The notes under the pieces: model-generated
Databases searched by the model: none
Told to the model about the DNA's origin: nothing
Seen by the model: the letters and a program-made list of their open reading frames with translations, nothing else
Shown: positions 57,005-64,000 of the stretch, in pieces
Position numbering within the stretch: the stretch's first letter is position 1
Layout of the letters: every line of letters starts with the position of its first letter
Program-made: the position numbers and the translations under genes
From: Cupriavidus necator
GTDB taxonomy: Bacteria > Pseudomonadota > Gammaproteobacteria > Burkholderiales > Burkholderiaceae
NCBI GenBank assembly: GCA_022041995.1
Contig: CP074390.1
Span: 310,001-374,000 of the forward strand
DNA length: 64,000 nucleotides
Direction of reading: 5' to 3'

Positions 57005-58225
57005 CCTCGGGCGGGACGAGGGCCGGCTTATAGGGCCGCCCAGCCTTCATGGCGTCCAGCATGTTCGCCCACTCCTCCATCATGTGCCGGCGCTGTTCCG
57101 CGTACTCCGCCTTGTTGTAAATGGCGCGAACGCCCTTCTGCTCATGCGCCAGGCATTTCTCAATCCAGTCCGAATTGAAACCGGCTTCGTGCAAGATCGT
57201 GGAGCCGGTGCGCCGCAGGTCGTGCGGGCCGAAGGCGCCAAGCTGCTGCCCGATTTCTGAGGCGCGCAGCACCACCCCGTCAATTGAGCTATTCAGCGAA
57301 CTCTTGGAGATCGGCTTGTTTCTCCCGAAGAAGCTCGGCAGCACGTAATCGGATGAGCCGGCGCATACCTTGAGCGTCTGGAACAGCTTCACGGCCTGCT
57401 TGGACAGGTAGACGTTGTGCGGTCGCCGCCCCTTCATGCGCTCCGCCGGGATACTCCACTCCGCTTGCTCAAGATCTAGCTCGGACCAGGTCGCTTCGGT
57501 CAATTCCGACTTCCGCACCATCGTCAGCAGCAGCAACTCGAGCGCGATGCGTAGGCTTGGCGTGGTGCCCGTGGCAGGCAGCGCGACAAAGAAGGACTGG
57601 ATTTCCTTCGGGGTTAGGACGCGCGTCCGGCCCTTCAGCGTGGCGATGGCAGAGGCCCGCACCTCGGCGGCTGGGTTCGGCACCTTGTGGCCGCGGTCGG
57701 CCGCATAGCCATAAATCTGCGCAATTATGCCGTGGGCATGGACGGCCGAACTGGGCGCCCGCGCGCCTTCATCTTGTCGCAGACGTGCCGGACGTCGTCG
57801 CCTGAGATCTCGGAGAGCAGCCGGTTCTGAAACTCGGGCAGCAGATCCTTGTCGAGGATATGCCTCCGCGTGCCCCGCGTGGTCTTGGCCATCGTGGCGT
57901 TCTCGATCCAGTCCAGCGCCATGACCCCGAACGTCTTTTCGCCCTGAATCTGCTTCTTGCTTCGCTGCTTCTCCCGGGATGGCGAGCGCCCCTCGGAAAT
58001 CGCCCGCTTCGCCTGCAGGCACTGCTCACGCGCCTCGGCCAGGGAGATGCCCGTCGGCCCATACCGTCCGATGGTCAGCGTCTCCCGCCGGCCGTTGAGA
58101 CGGTAATCCAGGCGGAACGTCACCAGGCCCTGCGGCGATACCGCAACGTACAGCCCGTCGCGGTCAGCCACCTTGTACAGCCGCTCCCCGCCCTTGAGAT
58201 TCTTCAGTTTCGTGTCGGTCAGCAT
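56991..58225 (-). CDS. Tyrosine integrase, frame interrupted
   Basis: About 411 aa after joining two frames. N-terminal arm/core-binding part from 58225 (LTDTKLKNLKGGERLYKVAD, LTIGRYGPTGISLAEAREQC, TFGVMALDWIEN). The catalytic part after about 57758 has VRKSELTEATWSEL (Arg I), GPHDLRRTGSTIL (HxxR), CLAHEQKGVRAIYNKAEY (second His and Tyr nucleophile). One added C at 57758-57760 restores a single frame through CDKMKARGAPSSAVHAHG. DUF4102/P4-type integrase marking the right end of the prophage. Confidence 0.88.
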
Positions 58226-58325
58226 GATCCCCCACCCCTGCCGTTGACGGTAAATTCCAGTGCTCGATGATACGTCTCGCTGGCTTTACCGTCAAAACTA
58301 CCGTCACTTTTTACCGTTTCCCACT

Positions 58326-58405
58326 GGAGGCTATTGGAGGCATCGGGATCGGAGAAGCCCATTCTATAAGGCTTAAACGTCGATTTCCCGGAGGCACCCG
58401 GAGGC
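58326..58405. repeat. Paired GGAGGC repeats at the right attachment region
   Basis: GGAGGC occurs at 58326, 58336, 58390 and 58400: two pairs, each with 10-bp spacing, 64 bp apart. They lie just upstream of the integrase start, where integrase arm sites or the att core are expected. The att core itself cannot be fixed because the left end is not in the window. Confidence 0.45.
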
Positions 58406-58463
58406 AGGAGATAGAACAAAAATCATATGGATAGAATGATCCACAAATCAGATCAATCGCATG

Positions 58464-58580
58464 ATGGCCTCGCGCAACCGCAGCCTGTCGCCGGCGGCTG
58501 CCGAACTGACGGCGGCGGTGCGCGCGCAGCTGGCGAGTCCGCCCGTCCATGACACGGCGGACACGGAGGCCGGCGCATGA
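58464..58580 (+). pseudogene. Host gene remnant, possibly a LysR C-terminus
   Basis: 38 codons: MASRNRSLSPAAAELTAAV and a short tail. The RNRSLSPAAAEL part resembles the last helix of LysR-type regulators. Its N-terminal part is absent here, so it may be the host gene split by the prophage, with the rest at the left end outside the window. Confidence 0.35.
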
Positions 58581-58840
58581 GCATCATGCGTCGAAGACCG
58601 CTTCAAGGCGGCCGAAGCGGGCCTGGCCGAGATGCGTGCCAAGTTCGGCGACTAGACCGTGGCGCTGGAACGGCGGCTGCTGATGCTGTTCGCGTTGCGC
58701 AAGGGCCGGCGGTCACTGGAAACCATGCGCGAGGAAGCCGTGATTTCCAAGGAAGCGTTCAACCAGATCGCCCAGGTGATCCAGCAGTCCTGGCAAGCCA
58801 GCCTGGTGCGCCCGCCGCTGCGCGGCGTCACGGAAAACAA
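58581..58840 (+). pseudogene. Degenerate host coding remnant
   Basis: Short coding-like pieces in two frames: RFKAAEAGLAEMRAKFGD then stop, followed by LERRLLMLFALRKGRRSLETM and EEAVISKEAFNQIAQVIQQSW. Helical and host-like in codon use, but no intact gene. Origin uncertain; the end of a transporter or regulator is possible. Confidence 0.3.
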
Positions 58841-58842
58841 GC

Positions 58843-58869
58843 GCGGGCCCGGCACTGCGCCGGGCCCGC
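58843..58869 (-). terminator. Strong GC hairpin after the small membrane gene
   Basis: GCGGGCCCGGC and GCCGGGCCCGC form an 11-bp stem with a 5-base loop. On the minus strand GCTTGTTTTCC follows, so it can end the leftward gene at 58875-59045. Confidence 0.6.
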
Positions 58870-58874
58870 AGCCC

Positions 58875-59045
58875 TCACGAGGGGTCCTTGGTACGGGTGC
58901 GCGAGACGGCCATCATGATGCCGAGGCCGAGCACGATCAGGCAGGCAATGCCGATATAGACGGGCGCGAGGCCAGCCGTTGACAAGCCCCAGGCAATGCC
59001 GCCCACTAGAACCAGCAGGCCGATGATGTATAGCGCGAATGACAT
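58875..59045 (-). CDS. Small two-helix membrane protein
   Basis: 56 aa from ATG at 59045 with AAGGAGCC ribosome site. Two membrane helices (ALYIIGLLVLVGGIAWGL and VYIGIACLIVLGLGIMMAV) and a charged end. Similar short proteins occur in Cupriavidus and Burkholderia genomes. Inner membrane; function unknown. Confidence 0.65.
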   Translation of the reverse strand: MSFALYIIGLLVLVGGIAWGLSTAGLAPVYIGIACLIVLGLGIMMAVSRTRTKDPS

Positions 59046-59195
59046 GAGTCGGCTCCTTGCGGTGGTGCCACCTAGGTTCAATGTAGGCAGTTGCGATGCG
59101 CAAGGGATAGGACAAGGGCGGATGCTGGCGTAGGCGGGTTCTGACCTTGATGTGAGGTGCAAGGCGGACCGCTCCGCGGCATCGCTTTGCCGGCC

Positions 59196-60550
59196 TCACC
59201 CCTCTGCCAGCGCTGGCATCTCCGCCAGCCGTTGCACCGACGTTCGCAATCCCTCCAGGATCGTGTCTGCCACCTTTTGCGGAAAACCCGCGGGCAATGC
59301 CGCGCCGACCTCGGCAATCACCGCCGGGGTCCGCGCGATGATGCGCCCGATCAGCGCCTCGGCATCGGCACCCAGAAAACAGCGCGGTGCCATCGCATTG
59401 AAATGGCGGCGCTGGATATCGCGCAGGCCGTAGTGCCGGCTGCGGCCGGCGACCGCCATGGCCAGCTTGGCCTTGTGCCAGGAGAACTGGTTGGCGCCCT
59501 GGCCCACCACCGGCCAGATCGACATCACGTCGTACAGCGGCGTCATGCGGTAGCGCCCGCCGGCCAGCAGGCGGATGCTGAAGTTCTTGGCGTGCCCGTC
59601 CGGTGCGGCCAGCAGCCAGAACAGCAGCTGCGCGCCCAGCAGCGTCTGCAGATCATCGGCCTGGGCCACTGAGTTGCGCAGCACCTTGGCGATCTCGATC
59701 ACGCCGGGCCCGCCATCGGCCTCATATTTCTGCAGCGGGCTGAGGCCGAACACCTGGCAGAAATCTTCCTGCAGCAGCCGCAGCAGCCAACTCCCTGACG
59801 GATGAGGCTGGCGGTCGAAACGCGTGACACTCAGCACCTTGCGGCGGCCGAACCTCAGCATCTCGCAATCGGCCACCGGCAAGCCATAGGCGGCAAGGAT
59901 CTTCAGGCACAGCCATTCGTTTTCCACCGACGTGCTCAGGTCGGCCCTGCGGTTGCCGACCAGGCCCAGCGGCAGCTTGAAGATATGCGTGGTCGGGGTG
60001 GCGCCGTCCGGCCGCAGCCATTTGCCGTCATGGCGCAGCAGCGCCGTCTTCTCCTGCGCGCCGGCGATGGAGATGCGGAAGTCGTCGTCGTGCTCATGCC
60101 GCCCAGGCGCGGGGTGGCGACGATATCCTCCAGCCAGCGCTCGATCTGCTCGTCCGATAGCGGTTCGCCTTCGATCCGGTCGATGCCCGCAGGCACTTCG
60201 TCTTCGCCCAGGATCTGCACCGCGCCCACGCAATCGCGGCCGATGGCGGCGAGCAACGTGAAGGCTTCTACCGAGCCGGTCCGGAAGCGCAGCGCCAACC
60301 TGCGCCGGATGGCATCGCTGTCCGGCAACAGGTTGTCGAAGTAGTTGCGCACGGCATCGCCACGCACCACGCGCCGGTTGCCCAGGCCATACCCGAGCGA
60401 CAGAGACAGGGGCCGCCCGGCTTCAGAGCGGATCCAATCCTCGTCGTATTCCAGTTCCATCCCGGTGGCGGACGGCTGGCGCCAGGCGCCCACGCGCTGC
60501 CCGTTGGCCCAGACCGACAACGCCGGCGTACGTGACCTGCGTGCCGCCAT
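59196..60550 (-). CDS. hipA: HipA-type Ser/Thr kinase toxin, frame interrupted
   Basis: About 450 aa after joining two frames. N-terminal part from 60550: VWANGQRVGAWRQ, LSLSLGYGLGNRRVVRGDAVRNYFDNLLPDSD, GRDCVGAVQIL. Then DDDFRISIAGAQEKTALL, the ATP-binding IFKLPLG, NEWLCLKILAAYGLPVADCE, RFDR, the catalytic HAKNFSI and the YDVMS motif. One added C at 60102-60104 gives RLGRHEHDDDFRIS and a single frame. HipA phosphorylates glutamyl-tRNA synthetase and causes persistence; HipB neutralises it. Directly follows hipB. Confidence 0.85.
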
Positions 60551-60552
60551 GA

Positions 60553-60804
60553 TTACCACGCCACTTCGGACACCTCGGCGGCTCCGGTGGCCCGGTCCTG
60601 GACCACCAACTCCAGCCCGAGCGCGCCGACCAGCGCCAGCAGCTGGTCGACACTGATGCTGTCGGGGTTCAGTTCCATGTGCGACATCCGGCTCTGGCTG
60701 ATATTCAGCCGCGCGGCAGCCTCGGTCTGATTCAGGCCGGCCGCCTTGCGCGCTGCCTGCAGGATCTGGCCAAGCTGCCAGGGAGTAGAGACGATTTGCT
60801 TCAT
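60553..60804 (-). CDS. hipB: HipB-type antitoxin / repressor
   Basis: 83 aa. Helix-turn-helix AARKAAGLNQTEAAARLNISQSRMSHMEL (residues 18-46), then SISVDQLLALVGALGLELVVQ. Binds HipA and the operators just upstream. The stop lies 3 bases before the hipA start. Confidence 0.85.
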   Translation of the reverse strand: MKQIVSTPWQLGQILQAARKAAGLNQTEAAARLNISQSRMSHMELNPDSISVDQLLALVGALGLELVVQDRATGAAEVSEVAW

Positions 60805-60817
60805 CGCGTCGGAGGAA

Positions 60818-60888
60818 ATACCAATATGATAGGTATTTTTATTTTAGCGACAACATGGGTATTTTTCAAATACCCATTTAATAGGTAT
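60818..60888 (-). promoter_or_regulatory. Three hipBA operators
   Basis: ATACC-N9-GGTAT at 60818-60836 and at 60870-60888, plus the palindrome GGGTATTTTTCAAATACCC at 60857-60875 that overlaps the third copy. The AT-rich spacer holds TATTTTAG-like -10 sequence. HipB is expected to bind these, as E. coli HipB binds TATCC-N8-GGATA. Confidence 0.7.
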
Positions 60889-61105
60889 TTTGTTTTTAAC
60901 GATGCCATGACTATATGTGCCCGAAGCGGCATCCTGTAGCGCAGCATCGCGCCAGGCTCTGTATCTGTCCCCCGGCCCGGCGCCCTCGTATACTCTGGGG
61001 CCGGAGGCGGCCCAGCCGCCCCGCCGGCGCAGCGTCCAGGCGTGGCATCACGCAAACGGGGCCGCGCCTCACCGATCCCAAACATACAAGCAACGGAGCA
61101 GCAGC
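60889..61105 (+). other. Intergenic region before the dehydrogenase gene
   Basis: Non-coding; GC-rich second half. The promoter of the dehydrogenase gene should be here but I see no clear boxes. The ribosome site AACGGAGCAGC precedes the start. Confidence 0.4.
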
Positions 61106-61984
61106 ATGCGTGTCGCATTTCTCGGACTGGGCGTCATGGGTTTCCACATGGCCGGCCACCTCGCCACCAAGGGCCACGAGGTCACCGTATACAACCGCAC
61201 CGCCGCCAAGGCGCAGGCCTGGGTCGAGAAGTTCGGCGGCAAAGCGGCGCCCACGCCGGCACAGGCCGTGCGCGATGCGCAGGTGGTCTGCTCCTGCGTG
61301 GGCAATGACGATGACCTGCGCGCGGTGCTGGCCGGGCATGACGGCGCCTTCTTCAGCGCGCCCAGCGGCTGCATCTTCGTGGACCACACCACCGCCAGCG
61401 CCAACGTGGCGCGCGAACTCTACGCCGCCGCGCGCGAGCACGGCCTGCACTTTGTAGACGGCCCGGTTTCCGGCGGCGAAGTCGGCGCGGAGAAGGGCAT
61501 CCTGACCATCATGTGCGGCGGCGATGCCGACGCCTATGCGCGCGCAGAGCCGGTCATTGCCGCCTACGCACGCGCCGTCACGCGCATCGGCGAATCCGGT
61601 GCCGGGCAACTGGCCAAGATGGTCAACCAGATCAGCATCGCCGGGCTGATCCAGGGCCTGTCCGAGGCCATCGCCTTTGGCGAGCGCGCCGGGCTGGACA
61701 TGCGCCTGGTGCTGGACGTCATCAGCAAGGGCGCGGCCGGCTCATGGCAGCTCGAGAACCGCGGCCCCACCATGATCGCCAACAAGTTCGACTTCGGCTT
61801 CGCGGTGGACTGGATGCGCAAGGACCTGGGCCTGTGCCTGGACGAGGCGCGCCGCAACGGCGCCGGCCTCCCGGTGACGGCGCTGGTCGACCAGTTCTAT
61901 GCCGACCTGCAGCAGATGGGCTGCGGCCGCGCCGACACCTCCGCGCTGGTCAAGCGCCTGCGCCAGCACGCCAGGGACGCCTGA
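61106..61984 (+). CDS. 3-hydroxyisobutyrate dehydrogenase-family NAD(P)-dependent enzyme
   Basis: 292 aa. Rossmann motif GLGVMGFHMAGHL (residues 7-19), substrate motif FVDGPVSGGEVGAEKG (near 117) and catalytic Lys in GQLAKMVNQ (near 170). It belongs to the beta-hydroxyacid dehydrogenase family (3-hydroxyisobutyrate, tartronate semialdehyde or succinic semialdehyde reductases). Substrate cannot be fixed by eye. Cytosolic; a single gene with own leader. Confidence 0.85.
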   Translation: MRVAFLGLGVMGFHMAGHLATKGHEVTVYNRTAAKAQAWVEKFGGKAAPTPAQAVRDAQVVCSCVGNDDDLRAVLAGHDGAFFSAPSGCIFVDHTTASANVARELYAAAREHGLHFVDGPVSGGEVGAEKGILTIMCGGDADAYARAEPVIAAYARAVTRIGESGAGQLAKMVNQISIAGLIQGLSEAIAFGERAGLDMRLVLDVISKGAAGSWQLENRGPTMIANKFDFGFAVDWMRKDLGLCLDEARRNGAGLPVTALVDQFYADLQQMGCGRADTSALVKRLRQHARDA

Positions 61985-62128
61985 CGCCACCGCTGCGCCA
62001 CCTGCCGTCGTCCGATTCCTACAACGCAATCGGCGTGTCTCGGAGAGGGCCCTGCCCGGCACGGGCCTAAGCTGGACACATGGGGCCGGTTGCCTGCAAC
62101 TGGCCCGGCAACGATGCAGGAGACCATC

Positions 62129-62305
62129 ATGTGGAAACTCGCAGGCGCGCTTCTGGTAAGTGCAAGCATGGCGCTGGCCGGCTGCACTGCGGCGGGCGCG
62201 GTGGCCGGCGGCGTGGCCGGGCACGAGCTGACTGACGGCAGCACTGCCGGGACCATCGGCGGTGCCGTGGTAGGCGGCGTGATCGGTCACGAACTGGGCA
62301 AGTAA
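62129..62305 (+). CDS. Small glycine-zipper lipoprotein
   Basis: 58 aa from ATG at 62129. Signal with lipobox LAGC (Cys near residue 17), then a Gly-zipper (AAGAVAGGVAGHEL, TIGGAVVGGVIGHELG) of the OsmB/17-kDa antigen type. Outer membrane lipoprotein, often stress-induced. Ends just before a bidirectional terminator. Confidence 0.75.
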   Translation: MWKLAGALLVSASMALAGCTAAGAVAGGVAGHELTDGSTAGTIGGAVVGGVIGHELGK

Positions 62306-62333
62306 GCAAACCCTGGCCCCTGGGCCAACCAGG

Positions 62334-62362
62334 CAGAAAGGCCGCATGATGCGGCCTTTCTG
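62334..62362. terminator. Bidirectional terminator
   Basis: CAGAAAGGCCGCAT and ATGCGGCCTTTCTG form a nearly perfect 14-bp stem with A and T tracts at its ends, between the convergent lipoprotein genes. Confidence 0.85.
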
Positions 62363-62383
62363 TTTGCTCTTTCGGCTGATCGC

Positions 62384-63052
62384 TCAGAACTCGGCGTTGT
62401 CGGCCTTGAACTTCGGATCATATGGGCCAGCCGGCAGCCCGACGCCCACCAGCCCGACAGCGGAGGCATTGGCCTGCTGGGCCAGCGGCACGTAGTTCGG
62501 CTTGGCCTTCTCGACCGCCGCGGCAATCGCCGCCCCGATCAGGCCAGCGAGGCCGCCGCCCCCACTGTTATTGGGCGTGTAGGCCAGCTGCTGATGGCGC
62601 GACCACAACGTCTTGCCGTCCTTGCCGCTCTTGAGCGTGTAGTCCATCTCCACGGTGGTGGTCGTCTGCAGCACCATGTACTTGGAATCCCAGCGCTCGA
62701 TGCGCACGTACATGACGGCATCGGCACCGAACATCCTGGCAATGACGGCCGGATCGTTGTTATGCACCAGGTCGGCATCGGACAGCCCTTCGTCTTCCAT
62801 CAGGCGCTTGGTCAGGTGCACCGGAAAGACGTAGTAGCCACGCTCGGCGACGGGCCGTGCGATGGTCGACAGGAAATAGTCGGGCGCATCGACGTCGACG
62901 CTGCGGTTGACCACCGGCACGACGACGATGGAGCGCGGCTGGTCGGCGCGGAAGGCGGTGTAGTCAGAGCGCTTGGCCATGGGCGCGCAGGCGGCAAGGC
63001 TGCCAGCCAGCGCCAGCAGCGCAAGCGTGCGGAGTGAGCGGATCAGTCGCAT
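62384..63052 (-). CDS. DUF799 (GNA1162-like) lipoprotein
   Basis: 222 aa. Lipobox LAACAP (Cys near 22), then FRADQPRSIVVVPVVNRSVDVDAPDYFLSTIARPVAERGYYVFPV and LMEDEGLSDADLVH, VMYVRIERWDSKYMVLQTT. The DUF799 family includes neisserial GNA1162. It forms an operon with DUF4810 and a CsgG-like protein, thought to be a surface-lipoprotein assembly or secretion system. Last gene of the leftward operon. Confidence 0.85.
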   Translation of the reverse strand: MRLIRSLRTLALLALAGSLAACAPMAKRSDYTAFRADQPRSIVVVPVVNRSVDVDAPDYFLSTIARPVAERGYYVFPVHLTKRLMEDEGLSDADLVHNNDPAVIARMFGADAVMYVRIERWDSKYMVLQTTTTVEMDYTLKSGKDGKTLWSRHQQLAYTPNNSGGGGLAGLIGAAIAAAVEKAKPNYVPLAQQANASAVGLVGVGLPAGPYDPKFKADNAEF

Positions 63053-63060
63053 GGGTCCTC

Positions 63061-63489
63061 TTATTGCTTGGTGGTCTGGCCCGGTGCCGCGGCCGCGGCC
63101 TGGGCGCTGCCGGGGGTGGCGTCCTTCGCCTTGGGCTTGTCAGCGCGCGGCCCGCTGGCGATCTGCACCATGCGTGTCATCAGCACGGCGGACTCCGGCC
63201 AGGCAGCCTTTTCCTTCTCGAACCAGACTACCGCCTCCTTCCCCTTGCCCTGCTCCAGCAGCACGTTGCCATACTCGGCATACAGGCCAGGCGGGACCTT
63301 GGTGCCGCTGCTTTCAGCGGTCGTGATGGTCTTGTTGAGCTGCTCGGCGAATGCCTCCGACGCAGCCGGCGTCTTGTAGTACGTGTAGAGCGCTGGCTCG
63401 TACGAGCCCCATGCATATTTCTGCTGCGGCGCGCAGGCGCTGAGGAGGGCGGCGGCAAGCAGCACGCCCGTGGTCTGGATCCGTTTCAT
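63061..63489 (-). CDS. DUF4810 lipoprotein
   Basis: 142 aa. Lipobox LLSACAP; YAWGSYEPALYTYYKTP, EQLNKTITTAESSGTKVPPGLYAEYGNVLLEQGKGKEAVVWFEKEK are typical of DUF4810 (TPR-like). Ala/Lys tail. Overlaps the upstream small lipoprotein by 4 bases. Partner of the DUF799 and CsgG-like proteins. Confidence 0.85.
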   Translation of the reverse strand: MKRIQTTGVLLAAALLSACAPQQKYAWGSYEPALYTYYKTPAASEAFAEQLNKTITTAESSGTKVPPGLYAEYGNVLLEQGKGKEAVVWFEKEKAAWPESAVLMTRMVQIASGPRADKPKAKDATPGSAQAAAAAPGQTTKQ

Positions 63490-63803
63490 TGTGGCTGCTC
63501 CGCGGAGACTTCGATGCTGACGGACTCGCCGCCTGCGGCAAAGATACTGCGCGTCAGCAACGCACGGCTGCCCTGGCGGATCTCGACCTGGTGGGGACCT
63601 TCTTCAATCTTGAGCACGGACTGCGCGCCGTCGAAGGCGGCTGCCTGGCCCATCTGGATGCCATCGACCACCAGCACGGACTGCGGCGGTGCGCCGACCA
63701 CGCGAAGCGTCGGGCGGCCCTGTCCGCTCTGCACGGTAGTGTTCGGCATGGCGCAGCCGTACATGGCCAGCGCCGCGAGCGCGGCGCAGAAGAGTTGTTT
63801 CAT
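63486..63803 (-). CDS. Small PEGA-like lipoprotein
   Basis: 105 aa. Signal with lipobox MYGCAM (Cys near 17). The mature part is a single beta-domain: PTLRVVGAPPQSVLVVDGIQMGQAAAF, EEGPHQVEIRQGSRALL. PEGA-like. Member of the CsgG/DUF4810/DUF799 operon. Confidence 0.7.
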   Translation of the reverse strand: MKQLFCAALAALAMYGCAMPNTTVQSGQGRPTLRVVGAPPQSVLVVDGIQMGQAAAFDGAQSVLKIEEGPHQVEIRQGSRALLTRSIFAAGGESVSIEVSAEQPQ

Positions 63804-63814
63804 CTCGGGCTTCC

Positions 63815-64000
63815 TTATTGCGCGACGAAGAGGTTGGCGGTGCCTCTGGGCAGCGTGCCGGACACCAGCTCCGTCACCGACCCCTCATTGGTCTCGCTGT
63901 CGCCGAAGGACGACTGCACGCGCACCTGGGCAACCGGCCGCGCCGGCAGCGCAATCTGGAAGCCGCTCTGGCCACTCTTGACCTGTTCGCCTTCCGCATA
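63815..64000 (-). CDS. CsgG/HfaB-family protein, C-terminal part
   Basis: Last 61 residues of a leftward gene that continues beyond the window: QVKSGQSGFQIALPARPVAQVRV, SETNEGSVTELVSGTLPRG, ending LFVAQ. With DUF4810 and DUF799 downstream this is most likely the CsgG-like outer-membrane secretion lipoprotein of the operon. The diagnostic N-terminal part is not visible. Confidence 0.55.
   Translation of the reverse strand, partial: YAEGEQVKSGQSGFQIALPARPVAQVRVQSSFGDSETNEGSVTELVSGTLPRGTANLFVAQ

Overview
The window is GC-rich DNA of a Burkholderiaceae-like beta-proteobacterium. Cupriavidus or Ralstonia is my best guess, from codon usage and from the chromosomal lipoprotein, CsgG-type and dehydrogenase genes at the right end. 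About the first 58.2 kb is a prophage whose left end lies outside the window. The last 5.5 kb is host chromosome.

Prophage layout. Positions 1-16062 are leftward virion and lysis genes: tailspike and fibres, adaptor proteins, N4-gp56-type major capsid protein, scaffold-like protein, portal, large and small terminase, a small PD-(D/E)XK-like nuclease, a coiled-coil membrane protein, holin and GH108 endolysin. No tape measure is visible, so a podovirus-like particle is likely. Positions 17159-25647 are a leftward early/middle operon: small unknown proteins, a Q-like zinc protein, DUF1064 nuclease, dATP/dGTP diphosphohydrolase-like protein, HU-like protein, NinB, and lambda P/O-like replication proteins with iterons inside the O-like gene. 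Positions 25.7-29.7 kb are the control and RNA region: operators, an XRE regulator, an acyl carrier protein, tRNA-Glu and tRNA-Asp, about 1 kb of densely structured non-coding RNA (GOLLD/ROOL-like by context), and a C4 antisense RNA before a BRO-N antirepressor. Positions 30.5-57 kb are a rightward operon: a Red-like recombination set (Bet, PD-(D/E)XK exonuclease, SSB), many small accessory genes, an IscB nuclease with its upstream omega (HEARO) RNA, a Ref-like nuclease, a DNA methyltransferase, an RlmN/Cfr-like radical SAM enzyme, Ea22/NinX-type proteins and an AlpA-like excisionase. A leftward tyrosine integrase (56991-58225) marks the right end.

Host part: remnants at the junction, a small membrane protein, a hipBA locus, a 3-hydroxyisobutyrate dehydrogenase-family enzyme, a glycine-zipper lipoprotein, and a CsgG / small lipoprotein / DUF4810 / DUF799 operon.

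Three themes stand out. The region carries at least six HNH-family nucleases, two of them placed inside other phage genes (ninB and a methyltransferase). A repeated AAGTTTT-N-CTTG element sits before most transcription units and looks like a prophage-wide operator/promoter set. Five genes (tailspike, portal, bet, integrase, hipA) are each broken by an apparent loss of one G in a short G-run of the coding strand. They lie in both prophage and host DNA, which points to base-calling or assembly errors rather than decay.
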